Origin: Hyphomicrobiales bacterium
GTDB lineage: Bacteria > Pseudomonadota > Alphaproteobacteria > Rhizobiales > Beijerinckiaceae
Direction: 5' to 3'
Length of the DNA: 64,000 nucleotides
Assembly: GCA_900470095.1 (NCBI GenBank)
Contig: UBZM01000050.1
Span: forward strand, 1 to 64,000
Shown: positions 8,844 through 17,099 of the stretch, one piece after another
Numbering within the stretch: the stretch's first letter is position 1
Layout of the letters: every line of letters starts with the position of its first letter
Position numbers and translations under genes: made by a program
The notes under the pieces: generated by a model
The model's database searches: none
Seen by the model: the letters and a program-made list of their open reading frames with translations, nothing else
What the model was told of the DNA's origin: nothing

Positions 8844-9164
8844 TCAGCGGGGCTGCTTGTCGGACTCCGGGGACGCCGATGGCGTTAGCTGTGGACTGGC
8901 CGCCTCGGCGGTGCTGCCCGGGTCCGGAGCGGCCTCGGCCATCGCGATCGCATCGCTCTCGATCGAGGCCGCGAGGCGGCAGTAATCGCCGAAGTTGAAC
9001 ATCGCGCAGCGTCCGTCCTGGGACCACTGGGTGATCACCTCCCAGACGAGATCGTACTCCTCGCAGATGCTGCGAAACCGTAGATCCTGCATTCGTGCGA
9101 AGCGATTGCGGAGCGCAGGAATCCTAAGCATGAGACGGGCAAGCCCGCGTTCTTGAGCCGACAT
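8844..9164 (-). CDS. Small conserved-looking hypothetical protein
   Basis: A 106-residue soluble protein of unknown function. The first two thirds look folded (aromatic and acidic, with DLRFRSICEEYDLVWEVITQ and GRCAMFNFGDYCRLA), the last 35 residues are Ala/Pro/Ser-rich and probably disordered. ATG 9164 is chosen because GAGGGG lies at good distance upstream; a longer frame up to 9338 has no ribosome site. It stands alone between the hyu operon and the LysR gene and is transcribed opposite to the hyu operon. I do not recognise the family. Confidence 0.55.
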   Translation of the reverse strand: MSAQERGLARLMLRIPALRNRFARMQDLRFRSICEEYDLVWEVITQWSQDGRCAMFNFGDYCRLAASIESDAIAMAEAAPDPGSTAEAASPQLTPSASPESDKQPR

Positions 9165-9494
9165 GGTACGCCCCTCGTGAACCCACCAGAAGACATAGGC
9201 AAGGAACGCATAGGCGAGGGCGGAAGGCCGGAGCGATATCGAGTATCGCCATTTCTCCCGGGAATACTGACACGAAGCGACATCAGCCTCAAATATACTT
9301 TGGAGTGCGGTCGACCATTTGTGTGTGGGATGCGGCATCGTAGTTAAGGCAGGTTTGCCGGATTCCCAGAGTGTCGCCGCCGAATTTCCAGTGCTGCGTT
9401 CAAAGCAACGATTTGAGCCGGCTGCGTTGCCGTCAGCCCTTGCCGCGCGCTGGCACGGTGCGAGACGGAACGGGGCGGGTTTAGTCCAGCCTGA
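9165..9494. other. Intergenic stretch upstream of the small hypothetical gene
   Basis: No convincing coding region. The part at about 9235-9310 is richer in A and T than its surroundings and is a plausible promoter for the minus-strand gene starting at 9164. The rest, up to the LysR stop at 9495, shows nothing I can name. Confidence 0.4.
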
Positions 9495-10358
9495 TCAGAC
9501 GCGCCCCCGGGCGACATCCAGAAAGGCTTTGATCGCCTTGTTGTCCCGGCGTTCGCTCAGGCAGATCAGGGATTCCTCCATCAGGATCGGCGGCCCGTCG
9601 AGGGCGATGGGCACCAGGCCGCGTTCGCCGCGCAGCTCGGCCTCGGAGACGAAGCCGATGCCGGCGCCGGCCGCCACGATGTCGAGGGCAGCCTCGCGCC
9701 CTTCGACCTCGATGGCATAGCTCAGCCTGATGCCGGTCTCGGTCGCGCGCTGTTCGAGCAACCGGCGGGTCCGCGAGCCGTTTTCCCGGATCACGAGCGG
9801 CATGCCGGCGAGCTCCGCCAGCGACAGCGACCGGCGCGAGGCCATCGGATGATCGGGCGCGACGACAGCAATGATCCGCGCCGCATTCAGCGCAATGATC
9901 TCGAAATCGCGATGCGCAGCCATGTCGCCGAGGACGCCGATATCGGCCTCGTAGCTTTGCAGCTGCGCCACGATGGTCTCGGTGTTTCCGGCGCTCACCG
10001 TGATCCGAACGCCCGGATAGATCGCGCGAAACGCCGTCAGCACATGCAGGACATGGTGGACGGAATCGGCTGCGAGCCGCAGGGTCCCGAGCCGCAGGGC
10101 GCGCGACTCGGAGAGCAGCCCGCGCGCCTGATCCTCGGCATCGAACAGGCGGTGCGTGATCGCGAGCAGCCTTTCGCCCATCGCGGTCAGGGCGATCTGC
10201 CTGTGCTGCCGGCTGAACAGCAGCACGTCATACTCCTCCTCGAGCTTGCGGACCTGATCGGAGATCGCCGGTTGCGTCAGGTTCAGCTCGCTTGCTGCCC
10301 GTGAAAAGCCGCCGGCGAGCGCGACCTGATGGAAGGCACGGAGTTGGACATAGCGCAT
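9495..10358 (-). CDS. LysR-family regulator, phosphonate-associated-type subgroup
   Basis: A 287-residue LTTR with winged HTH at residues 5-60 (FHQVALAGGFSRAASELNLT) and an effector domain with the LRLAADSVHHV, RENGSRTRR and GREAALDIVAAGAGIG segments. These segments are shared with the LysR divergent from phnW at 46.8 kb and with the one at 13.0 kb, so the three are paralogues. I recall this subgroup as the LysR type associated with aminoethylphosphonate catabolism. ATG 10358 gives the normal MRYVQLRAF start; the open frame extends upstream without a ribosome site. It is divergent from the PbfA-like gene and probably activates it with a phosphonate or aminophosphonate ligand (inference). Confidence 0.9.
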   Translation of the reverse strand: MRYVQLRAFHQVALAGGFSRAASELNLTQPAISDQVRKLEEEYDVLLFSRQHRQIALTAMGERLLAITHRLFDAEDQARGLLSESRALRLGTLRLAADSVHHVLHVLTAFRAIYPGVRITVSAGNTETIVAQLQSYEADIGVLGDMAAHRDFEIIALNAARIIAVVAPDHPMASRRSLSLAELAGMPLVIRENGSRTRRLLEQRATETGIRLSYAIEVEGREAALDIVAAGAGIGFVSEAELRGERGLVPIALDGPPILMEESLICLSERRDNKAIKAFLDVARGRV

Positions 10359-10567
10359 GGTTGGGATCCGGGCGGGTTGGCGCCAGGGCAGGCGATGTCC
10401 TTTCATGTAACGATTCAACTTATCAGTCGATCGAAAATAACGATTTTTCAGATGGCCCATCGCCAGCGATGATGCAGGTATCGAAAGCAGTCACCAGTCG
10501 AAAGCAGTCGCGAACGGATCGACCCGCCGCAAGGTCGGCTCGTCGCCTCGGCACGGGAGTTTCAGGG
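10359..10567. promoter_or_regulatory. Divergent control region between LysR and the PbfA-like gene
   Basis: A 209-base region between two divergent starts. It has an A/T-rich core (10405-10450) with TAACGATT twice, at 10408-10415 and 10438-10445, exactly 30 bases (about three helical turns) apart. Closer to the right-hand gene a 12-base direct repeat TCGAAAGCAGTC occurs at 10481-10492 and 10498-10509. Such phased repeats are what a LysR tetramer site could look like; assignment is inference. Confidence 0.5.
10481..10509. repeat. 12-base direct repeat (two copies, 17-base period)
   Basis: TCGAAAGCAGTC is present at 10481-10492 and again at 10498-10509, separated by five bases, about 60 bases before the start of the PbfA-like gene. 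It is either a regulator site or a small local duplication. Confidence 0.7.
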
Positions 10568-11929
10568 ATGTCAGGTTTTTCCGCCAAGCTCGTGCATACC
10601 GAAGGCGAGTCGAACACCTCGGCGGCGCGCGGCGCCTGGTCGGCGCGGCTCGATGACAAGGCGACGCAGAGCCTGCTCAAGCGCGACGCCGACGCCTTCC
10701 TGCACCAGAGCCTGTCGAGCCCCTGCGTCACGGCGATCGCCAAGGCCGAGGGCATCTGGATCGAGGACACGGCGGGGCGCCGCTACATGGATTTCCATGG
10801 CAACAGCGTCCACCATATCGGCTATGGCCATCCCCGCCTGAAGGCTGCGATCAAGCAGCAGCTGGACGATCTCTGCTTCGCGCCGCGCCGCTTCACCTGC
10901 GAGCCGGCCGTCGAGCTGGCCGAGACGCTCGGCCGCCTTGCCCCGGGCGATCTCGGCAAGGTCCTGTTCACGACGGGCGGTTCGGATGCGGTCGAGGTGG
11001 CGCTGAGGCTGGCGCGCGCCGCCACCGGGCGCTTCAAGACCCTGTCCTTCTGGGATGCCTTTCACGGTGCGGGCTTCGGCGCCTCGAGCGTCGGCGGCGA
11101 GGCGACCTTCCGCTCAGGCATCGCCGGCCCGCTTCTGCCAGGGGCCGAGCATGTCGCGCCCTGGGCGAGCCATCACTGCGCCTATGGCCATAGCAGCCTG
11201 GAGGATTCGGCCCGCGCCTGTGCCAGCATGATCTCCTACGTGCTCGGCCGGGAAGGGGATTTCGCCGCCCTCGTCGCCGAGCCGATGCGGGCGACGCCGA
11301 ACCCGCCGGCGCCCGGCTTCTGGAAACTGGTGCGCGAGGCCTGCGACCGTCACGGCACGCTCCTGATCTTCGACGAGATCCCGACCGGGCTCGGCAAGAC
11401 CGGCCGCTTCTTCACCAGCGAACATGACGGGGTGACGCCGGACATCCTCGTCGTCGGCAAGGCGCTGGGCGGTGGCATCCTGCCGATCGCCGCGGCGATC
11501 GCGCGGCGCGACCTCGATGTCGCCGGCGATTTCGCGATCGGCCACTACACCCATGAGAAGAACCCGGTGACGACGCGCGCGGCGCTGACCACGATCGCGA
11601 TCATCCGCGAGGAGGGGCTGCCGGAGCGGGCGGCCGAGCTCGGCGGCTTGGCGATGGACCGTCTGCGCGCCTTCGGCGAAGGCTCGCCCCATGTCGGCGA
11701 CGTGCGCGGGCGCGGGCTGATGTTCGGCGTCGAGATCGTGGCCGACAAGGCCGATATGGCGCCCGACAACGCGCTCGCCGAACGGGTCTATTATCGCTGC
11801 CTCGAAGCCGGGCTGAGCTTCAAGATCAGCCAGGGCAATGTGCTGACCCTCTCGCCGCCGCTGGTGATCCCGCAAGCCGACCTGGACCGGGCGCTCGACA
11901 TCGTCGAGGCCGCGATCGCGGCGGGTTGA
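10568..11929 (+). CDS. Class III aminotransferase-fold enzyme, PbfA-like ((R)-1-hydroxy-2-aminoethylphosphonate ammonia-lyase candidate)
   Basis: A 453-residue fold type I PLP enzyme. K298 in VVGKALGGGILP is the Schiff-base lysine, and FDEIPTGLGKTG holds the PLP-binding Asp. The N-terminal EGESNTSAARGAW, LHQSLSSPC and MDFHGNSVHHIGYG, and the C-terminal GHYTHEKNP and GLSFKISQGNV segments, fit what I remember of PbfA lyases better than transaminases. PbfA deaminates 1-hydroxy-2-aminoethylphosphonate to phosphonoacetaldehyde, which the PhnY/PhnA enzymes encoded 32 kb away could consume. ATG 10568 begins just before this conserved region; the frame upstream runs through the control region. The divergent LysR supports a phosphonate role. 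A generic omega-aminotransferase remains possible. Confidence 0.8.
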   Translation: MSGFSAKLVHTEGESNTSAARGAWSARLDDKATQSLLKRDADAFLHQSLSSPCVTAIAKAEGIWIEDTAGRRYMDFHGNSVHHIGYGHPRLKAAIKQQLDDLCFAPRRFTCEPAVELAETLGRLAPGDLGKVLFTTGGSDAVEVALRLARAATGRFKTLSFWDAFHGAGFGASSVGGEATFRSGIAGPLLPGAEHVAPWASHHCAYGHSSLEDSARACASMISYVLGREGDFAALVAEPMRATPNPPAPGFWKLVREACDRHGTLLIFDEIPTGLGKTGRFFTSEHDGVTPDILVVGKALGGGILPIAAAIARRDLDVAGDFAIGHYTHEKNPVTTRAALTTIAIIREEGLPERAAELGGLAMDRLRAFGEGSPHVGDVRGRGLMFGVEIVADKADMAPDNALAERVYYRCLEAGLSFKISQGNVLTLSPPLVIPQADLDRALDIVEAAIAAG

Positions 11930-12978
11930 AACCCATTCTGTTGTCCCCGCGACCGAAAGGGTCCGATATGAAAGCCGTCCGCACGGACCGTGAGCTGGAA
12001 TGCCCCGAGATCGATGCCGGCCTCAGGGCCCGCGGCATCGAGCTCGTCACCTTGCCCGATGGCATTGCGGAGGCCGCGCTGATCGAGGCCGTCGCGGACG
12101 CCGATCTTATCCTGATGTGCTACACGCCCATCACGGCCCGCGTCATCGCGGCGGCCCCGCGGCTCAGGGGCATCGTCAAATACGGTGTCGGCATCGATGC
12201 GATCGACATCCCCGCAGCGAGCGCGCGCGGCATCCCGGTCGTCAACGTCCCCGAATATGCCGAGGAGACGGTCGCGGAGGGCGCGTTCGCCCTGATGATC
12301 GCGCTGGCCAAGCGCCTGCCTGAAATCGGCCGCGCCATGGCGACTGATGGCTGGATCTGGCCGGAACAGCGCTGGCTCGGCCGCGACATCTCCGGCGCCA
12401 CGCTTGGGCTCGTCGGTGCCGGCAAGATCGGCCGCAGCATGGCCCGGATGGCGGGGCAGGGGTTTCGGGCCCGCGTTCTCGGCTACGATCCCCATGTCGA
12501 CCGGGAAACGCTCGCGGCCGCCGGCATCGAGAAGGTCGACGACCTCCATGCGATGCTGCGCGCATGCGACTTCGTCTCGCTCCATTGCGTGCTGAGCGCG
12601 GCGACGCGCGGATTGATCGGCCGCGCCGAGCTCGCCTGCCTGAAGCCCTCCGCCGTGCTGGTCAACGTCTCCAGGGGAGCGTTGATCGACGAGGCGGCGC
12701 TCGTCGAGGCCGTGCTGGCGGACCGGCTCGGTGGCGTCGGGCTCGACGTCTATTCGACGGAGCCGCTGGCGAAGGCCGGACACGTGCTCAGCCCGCTCTT
12801 TGGCCGCGACGACGTCATTCTCTTCCCGCACCTGACCTTCTTCACGGTCGAGGCGATGCGGCGCCTCTCCGACGACACGCTCGCCCGCTGCTTCGAGGTG
12901 CTCGACGGGCGGCCGGTCCAGGTGCGCTCGCGTGATCCGCGGCTCCGCGCGCAGCGCGAGAACGTCGCTTTCGCCTGA
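11926..12978 (+). CDS. D-isomer-specific 2-hydroxyacid dehydrogenase
   Basis: A 350-residue NAD(P)-dependent D-2-hydroxyacid dehydrogenase of the phosphoglycerate/glycerate dehydrogenase type. The Rossmann motif is GLVGAGKIGRSM (about residues 162-173), followed by the catalytic Arg in VNVSRGALIDE, a Glu in the STEPL segment and His in LFPHLTFFT. TTG 11926 overlaps the preceding stop and gives the first beta strand (KPILLSPRP); ATG 11968 is an alternative that removes it. It is cotranscribed with the PbfA-like gene, so it may reduce or oxidise a 2-oxo/2-hydroxy phosphonate or carboxylate in the same path. Substrate unknown. Confidence 0.88.
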   Translation: MKPILLSPRPKGSDMKAVRTDRELECPEIDAGLRARGIELVTLPDGIAEAALIEAVADADLILMCYTPITARVIAAAPRLRGIVKYGVGIDAIDIPAASARGIPVVNVPEYAEETVAEGAFALMIALAKRLPEIGRAMATDGWIWPEQRWLGRDISGATLGLVGAGKIGRSMARMAGQGFRARVLGYDPHVDRETLAAAGIEKVDDLHAMLRACDFVSLHCVLSAATRGLIGRAELACLKPSAVLVNVSRGALIDEAALVEAVLADRLGGVGLDVYSTEPLAKAGHVLSPLFGRDDVILFPHLTFFTVEAMRRLSDDTLARCFEVLDGRPVQVRSRDPRLRAQRENVAFA

Positions 12979-12996
12979 CGCGCGAACCGGCCTGCT

Positions 12997-13896
12997 TCAC
13001 CCGGACCGCAGCGCGCGGATGTCGCTGCGGTCGTCCGGCAGCTTCGCCGTGACGTCGAAGAAGGCTTTGACGACGGACCGCATCCGTTCGCTCTTCAGGC
13101 AGGCGACATAGTCCGTGCTCGCCACCTCGCCATCGCTGAGCTGCAGGGTGGTGAAGCGTCCGGAGCCATAGGCTTCGAGCTCCCAGACGATGCCGTGGCC
13201 GAGGCCGGCTGCGACCGCCTCGCACAAGGCCTCGCGGCTGCCGAGTTCGAGGACATAGCGCGGCCGGGCCTTGGCGCGAGCGAAGGCGGCGTCGACGAGC
13301 TTCTGCGTCATCGAGCCGTCCTCGCGGCCGATCATCGCCTCGCCGTCCAGCTCGGACAGCGAGATCGATCGGCGACCGGCCCAGCGGTGGTTGTTGGCGA
13401 CGATCACCACGCCTCGGTGATGCCAGAGCGGCATCGCGTGGATATGCGGATGGTCCGCGACGCCGGGCAGGATGCCGATATCGACATGGCGGTCGAGCAG
13501 CGCCTGCCGCACCATCCGGCTGTTGCCGGTCGAGACCGAGAGCCTGACCCGCGGATGCAGTGCCATGAAGCGGGCGAACAGGCCCATCACGATATGCGGC
13601 CCGTCCACCGCCAGCCGCAGGCTGCCATCCTGCAGTTCCTGGGAGGCCGCCAGCGTCTCCTCGATCAGCTCGTCGAGACTCGCGAGCTGGCGCGACAGCG
13701 AATAGAGCCGCTCGCCCGCCTCGGTGAGCCGGACACGCCGTCCTTCGCGATGCAGCAGCTTGACGCCGTGCCGCTCCTCCAGGGCCTTGACCTGGATCGT
13801 CAGTGCCGGCTGCGTCAGCCCGAGCACCTCGGCCGCCCGCGAAAAGCTGCCTTCTCGCGCCACCGCATCGAAGGCCCGGATCTGCGTGTAGATCAT
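12997..13896 (-). CDS. LysR-family regulator, same subgroup as the 9.5-kb and 46.8-kb regulators
   Basis: A 299-residue LTTR with HTH IRAFDAVAREGSFSRAAEVLG and an effector domain carrying LRLAVDGPHIVMG, REDGSMTQK and GSREALCEAVAAGLGHG, in line with the two other LysR proteins of this subgroup in the window. The ATG at 13896 gives the usual MIYTQIRAF beginning; a start six codons earlier (13914) is equally open. Neither has a strong ribosome site. It is divergent from the M20 hydrolase/ABC transporter genes and probably controls them. The dehydrogenase at 12978 converges on its 3' end with an 18-base gap. Confidence 0.9.
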   Translation of the reverse strand: MIYTQIRAFDAVAREGSFSRAAEVLGLTQPALTIQVKALEERHGVKLLHREGRRVRLTEAGERLYSLSRQLASLDELIEETLAASQELQDGSLRLAVDGPHIVMGLFARFMALHPRVRLSVSTGNSRMVRQALLDRHVDIGILPGVADHPHIHAMPLWHHRGVVIVANNHRWAGRRSISLSELDGEAMIGREDGSMTQKLVDAAFARAKARPRYVLELGSREALCEAVAAGLGHGIVWELEAYGSGRFTTLQLSDGEVASTDYVACLKSERMRSVVKAFFDVTAKLPDDRSDIRALRSG

Positions 13897-13987
13897 CAGC
13901 GACCGCGCTCGCATCCATAAATTTCTCTATGTATCGGTATAAAACTTCTAATTTGTCTAATAGTTTTTCCGCTGCGACGTTCGGCTC
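13897..13987. promoter_or_regulatory. Short A/T-rich divergent promoter region (LysR / M20 hydrolase)
   Basis: Ninety-one bases between divergent genes, strikingly A/T-rich at 13917-13968 against the high-GC background. It contains TATCGGTATA-type short dyads and T-N11-A spacings of the sort LysR proteins bind. The exact promoter elements cannot be fixed from sequence alone. Confidence 0.45.
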
Positions 13988-15382
13988 ATGGATCAACCCG
14001 AGGCGAACATCGTGGACAGCGCAGAAACACATTCGCAGGCAGCAGCAGCGCTCGCGTTGGCCAGGAGCCGGCGGGCGCAGAGCGTCGCAGCCCTGGCTGA
14101 GATCGTGCGGATCCGCAGCCTCACGGGAGAGGAGGGGCCGGCGCAGGGGCGCATGGTCGAGATCCTGTCGACCGCCGGGGCAGCCGTCACGCAGGCCGAG
14201 CCGGATGTCGAGGCGATGTTCAAGGCCTTCCCCGATGTGGCGCAGTACCCGACGCATTGGCAGCACGATCTGATCCTGCCCTATGCGGGGCTCCCGACCT
14301 TCGAGGCCCTGCGCGACAGCGGCCTCCAGCCGGTGCTGAACTATGATGGCAGGCCCAATGTCGTCGGCACCTGGCGGGGCACCGGCGGTGGCCGCTCGCT
14401 CATCCTCAACGCCCATATCGACACCGTCACCGTCGAGCCTCTGGCGCAATGGACGCGCGATCCCTTCGGCGCGGAGATCGCCGGGGGGCTGATGTATGGC
14501 CGGGGCACCTCCGACATGAAGGGCGGCCTGATGGCCGCGCTGCTGGCGATGCGCTATCTCAGCGAGGCCGGAACGCGCCTGCGCGGCGACGTCACGCTGC
14601 ACTGCGTCGTTAACGAGGAGCATGCCGGCAACGGCACGCTCGACCTCGTCACGCGTGGGGCTGTGGCCGATGCGGCCGTGGTGCTGGAACCGACCAGCAA
14701 CACCATCGCCTACAGCCATCCCGGCGGCCTCTACTGGCAGGTCACGCTGAGCGGGGTGCAGCGCTCGCCCGGCGCGCGCTGGAACGGCGGCACGCTGGAG
14801 GGGCTGGGCGCGGTCGACATGCTGCCGCCCGTGATCGAGGCGCTGCTCGGGCTCGAGCGCCGCTACAACCAGGGCACGCCGGCCGGTGCCAAGCCGCCCT
14901 TTTCACTGACCATGGGCAAGATCGCGGGCGGCCATTACGAGACGGTCACGGCTGGGGAGGTGGTGATCAAGGGTGGTGCCTATTTCGCGCCCTCGCTCGG
15001 TGCCGTGACGGATATCATGGATGGTTTCCGGGACGCGATCGCAGGCGCCAACGCCACTGACGAGAGGCTGCGCGGCCATCCTGCCAGGCTCGAATTCCTG
15101 CACCATGACGACAGCACGGATCAGCCCGCCGACCTTCCCGTCGCGCGTGTGATGGGGGAGGTGCTGGCGCGCCGGGGGGGAGACGGCACGGCCTATCCCG
15201 GCCATTTCTGTTGCGACATGCGCCATCTCGTGAACCAGGGCGGAATCCCGAGCATCATCTTCGGGCCGGGCTCCATCGCCCAGGCGCACAAGCCCGACGA
15301 GCATATTCCGATCGACGATTTTCTCGCGGCGATCGAACACCTGATCGCGTTCATCGCGGAGTGGTGCGGCACGGAACGGTAG
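13988..15382 (+). CDS. M20-family metallohydrolase (ArgE/DapE/carboxypeptidase G2-like)
   Basis: A 464-residue zinc-dependent amidohydrolase. Metal ligands are recognisable: His and Asp in LNAHIDTV, the bridging Asp in GRGTSDMKGG, and the catalytic/ligand Glu pair in VNEEHAGNG. An inserted dimerisation domain follows. ArgE/DapE relatives deacylate N-acyl amino acids or cleave small peptides. There is no signal peptide, so it acts in the cytoplasm. It is followed after 48 bases by a peptide-type binding protein and two permeases, suggesting that an imported acylated or peptide-like compound is trimmed by this enzyme. Substrate unknown. Confidence 0.9.
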   Translation: MDQPEANIVDSAETHSQAAAALALARSRRAQSVAALAEIVRIRSLTGEEGPAQGRMVEILSTAGAAVTQAEPDVEAMFKAFPDVAQYPTHWQHDLILPYAGLPTFEALRDSGLQPVLNYDGRPNVVGTWRGTGGGRSLILNAHIDTVTVEPLAQWTRDPFGAEIAGGLMYGRGTSDMKGGLMAALLAMRYLSEAGTRLRGDVTLHCVVNEEHAGNGTLDLVTRGAVADAAVVLEPTSNTIAYSHPGGLYWQVTLSGVQRSPGARWNGGTLEGLGAVDMLPPVIEALLGLERRYNQGTPAGAKPPFSLTMGKIAGGHYETVTAGEVVIKGGAYFAPSLGAVTDIMDGFRDAIAGANATDERLRGHPARLEFLHHDDSTDQPADLPVARVMGEVLARRGGDGTAYPGHFCCDMRHLVNQGGIPSIIFGPGSIAQAHKPDEHIPIDDFLAAIEHLIAFIAEWCGTER

Positions 15383-15430
15383 GAGGCGACCCAGCAAGGG
15401 TTCGCCCAATCATAAAGGGGATGTCCAGAC

Positions 15431-17041
15431 ATGGGTATGAGCAGGCTTCCGGCTATCCTCGCAGCAACGCCGCTGGCGCTCGCTCTTTGCGGCGCCGCTG
15501 CGCTGGCACAGAGCTGTCCCAAGACCGGCGGGACGCTGACCTATGTCTATTCGCTCGAGCCGACCTCGCTGTCGACGATCGCCACCTCGGCCGTTCCGGT
15601 CGCGCTGATCTCCACCAAGATCTATGAGAGCCTGCTGACCTATGAGGGCCCGGCGCTGACGCCGAAGCCGGGCCTCGCCGAGTCCTGGACGATCTCCGAC
15701 GACAGGAAGACCTATACCTTCAAACTGCGGCCGGGCGTGACCTGGCATGACGGCAAACCCTTCACGGCGCAGGATGTGAAGTTCAGCGTCGAGGACATCA
15801 TCCGCCCCTATCATTCCCGCGGAAAGGTCTATTTCGGCGACGTCGAGGCCGTCGAGACGCCCGATGACCTGACCGTGGTGTTCAGGCTTAAAGCGCCGGT
15901 GCCGTTCTTCATGAACGTCTTCCAGCCTGGCGAGGCGCCGATCATGCCGAAGCACGCCTTCGACGGCATCGACGTGAAGGCGGTGGCTGCGGTCCGCGCC
16001 GCGCCGATCATGCAGAACCCGGTCGGGACCGGCCCGTTCCGCTTCAAGGAATGGCGCAAGGGCAGCCATATCACGCTGGAGCGCAATCCAGGCTACTGGC
16101 GCAAGGGCTTCCCCTGTCTCGACCAGGTCGTGCAGCGGATCATGCCGGACGGCGCGGCGCGCGCCATCGCCATCGAGACCGGCGAGGTCGATCTCGCGCC
16201 GATGAGCAGCCTGCCGGAGGCGGAGGTGCAGCGGCTCGAGAAGATCCCGACGCTGGAGGCCTCGCAGGCCGGAGCCGAGGCGCTCGGGCCCAATCTCTGG
16301 CTCGAGGTCAACATGCGCGAGAAGCCGCTCGCCGATCTCAAGGTCAGGCAGGCGCTCAGCCTCGCGCTTGACCGCGAGCGCATCGTCGATGTGATCTGGT
16401 ATGGCCAGGGCAAGCCGGCGCGCGGCCCCGTCGTCAGCACGAATGCCGCCTTCAACGCCGCGCTGAAGCCCTATGAGTACAACCCGCGCAAAGCCAACCA
16501 GCTTCTCGACGAGGCCGGCTACCGGCGCGGCGCCGACGGTATCCGCTTCAAGATCACCCAGCATTTCCTGCCCTATGGCGAGAACTGGGCCCGGCTCGGC
16601 GAATATGTCCGCCAGGAGCTCGGCAAGGTCGGCATCGCGGTCGAGACCCAGAGCGCCGATCTCGGCGGCTGGCTGAAGGCCGTCTATACCGACTGGAGCT
16701 TCAATCTCACCAGCACCTTCTCGCACAACTATTCCGATCCCTCGATCGGCGTCGAACGCACCTTCCATTCCGATTTCATCAGGAAGGGCGCGACCTTCAC
16801 CAACTCGATGGGCTATCGGAATCCACGGGTCGACCAGCTCTTCGGACTCGCCGCCCGCGAGATCGATCCGGCCGCCCGCCAGAAGCAGTTCGACGAGATG
16901 CAGCAGATCCTGCACGACGAGCTGCCGGTGATCTTCCTGATGGAGATGTCCTACACCCATGTCTGGAACCGCAAGGTGAAGGGCCTGATCACCAACGGCA
17001 TCTCGATGTACTCATCCTGGGACGGGGTCTCCAAGGACTGA
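15431..17041 (+). CDS. Peptide-type ABC transporter substrate-binding protein (SBP family 5)
   Basis: A 536-residue periplasmic binding protein with a clear signal peptide (MSRLPAILAATPLALALCG..ALAQ, cleavage after about residue 27). The mature part has the DppA/OppA landmarks: YVYSLEPTSL, IYESLLTYEG, LAESWTISDDRKTYTFKLR and FRFKEWRKG. ATG 15437, two codons in, is an alternative start. It is the capture component for the importer encoded by the next two genes. Family 5 proteins bind peptides, opines, nickel or heme; the ligand here is not readable from sequence. Confidence 0.94.
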   Translation: MGMSRLPAILAATPLALALCGAAALAQSCPKTGGTLTYVYSLEPTSLSTIATSAVPVALISTKIYESLLTYEGPALTPKPGLAESWTISDDRKTYTFKLRPGVTWHDGKPFTAQDVKFSVEDIIRPYHSRGKVYFGDVEAVETPDDLTVVFRLKAPVPFFMNVFQPGEAPIMPKHAFDGIDVKAVAAVRAAPIMQNPVGTGPFRFKEWRKGSHITLERNPGYWRKGFPCLDQVVQRIMPDGAARAIAIETGEVDLAPMSSLPEAEVQRLEKIPTLEASQAGAEALGPNLWLEVNMREKPLADLKVRQALSLALDRERIVDVIWYGQGKPARGPVVSTNAAFNAALKPYEYNPRKANQLLDEAGYRRGADGIRFKITQHFLPYGENWARLGEYVRQELGKVGIAVETQSADLGGWLKAVYTDWSFNLTSTFSHNYSDPSIGVERTFHSDFIRKGATFTNSMGYRNPRVDQLFGLAAREIDPAARQKQFDEMQQILHDELPVIFLMEMSYTHVWNRKVKGLITNGISMYSSWDGVSKD

Positions 17042-17099
17042 TGGGAACGCCGATGCGCTCGCGCCCCGTCATCACTCGCTTGCTCCGGGAACCGGCCTG

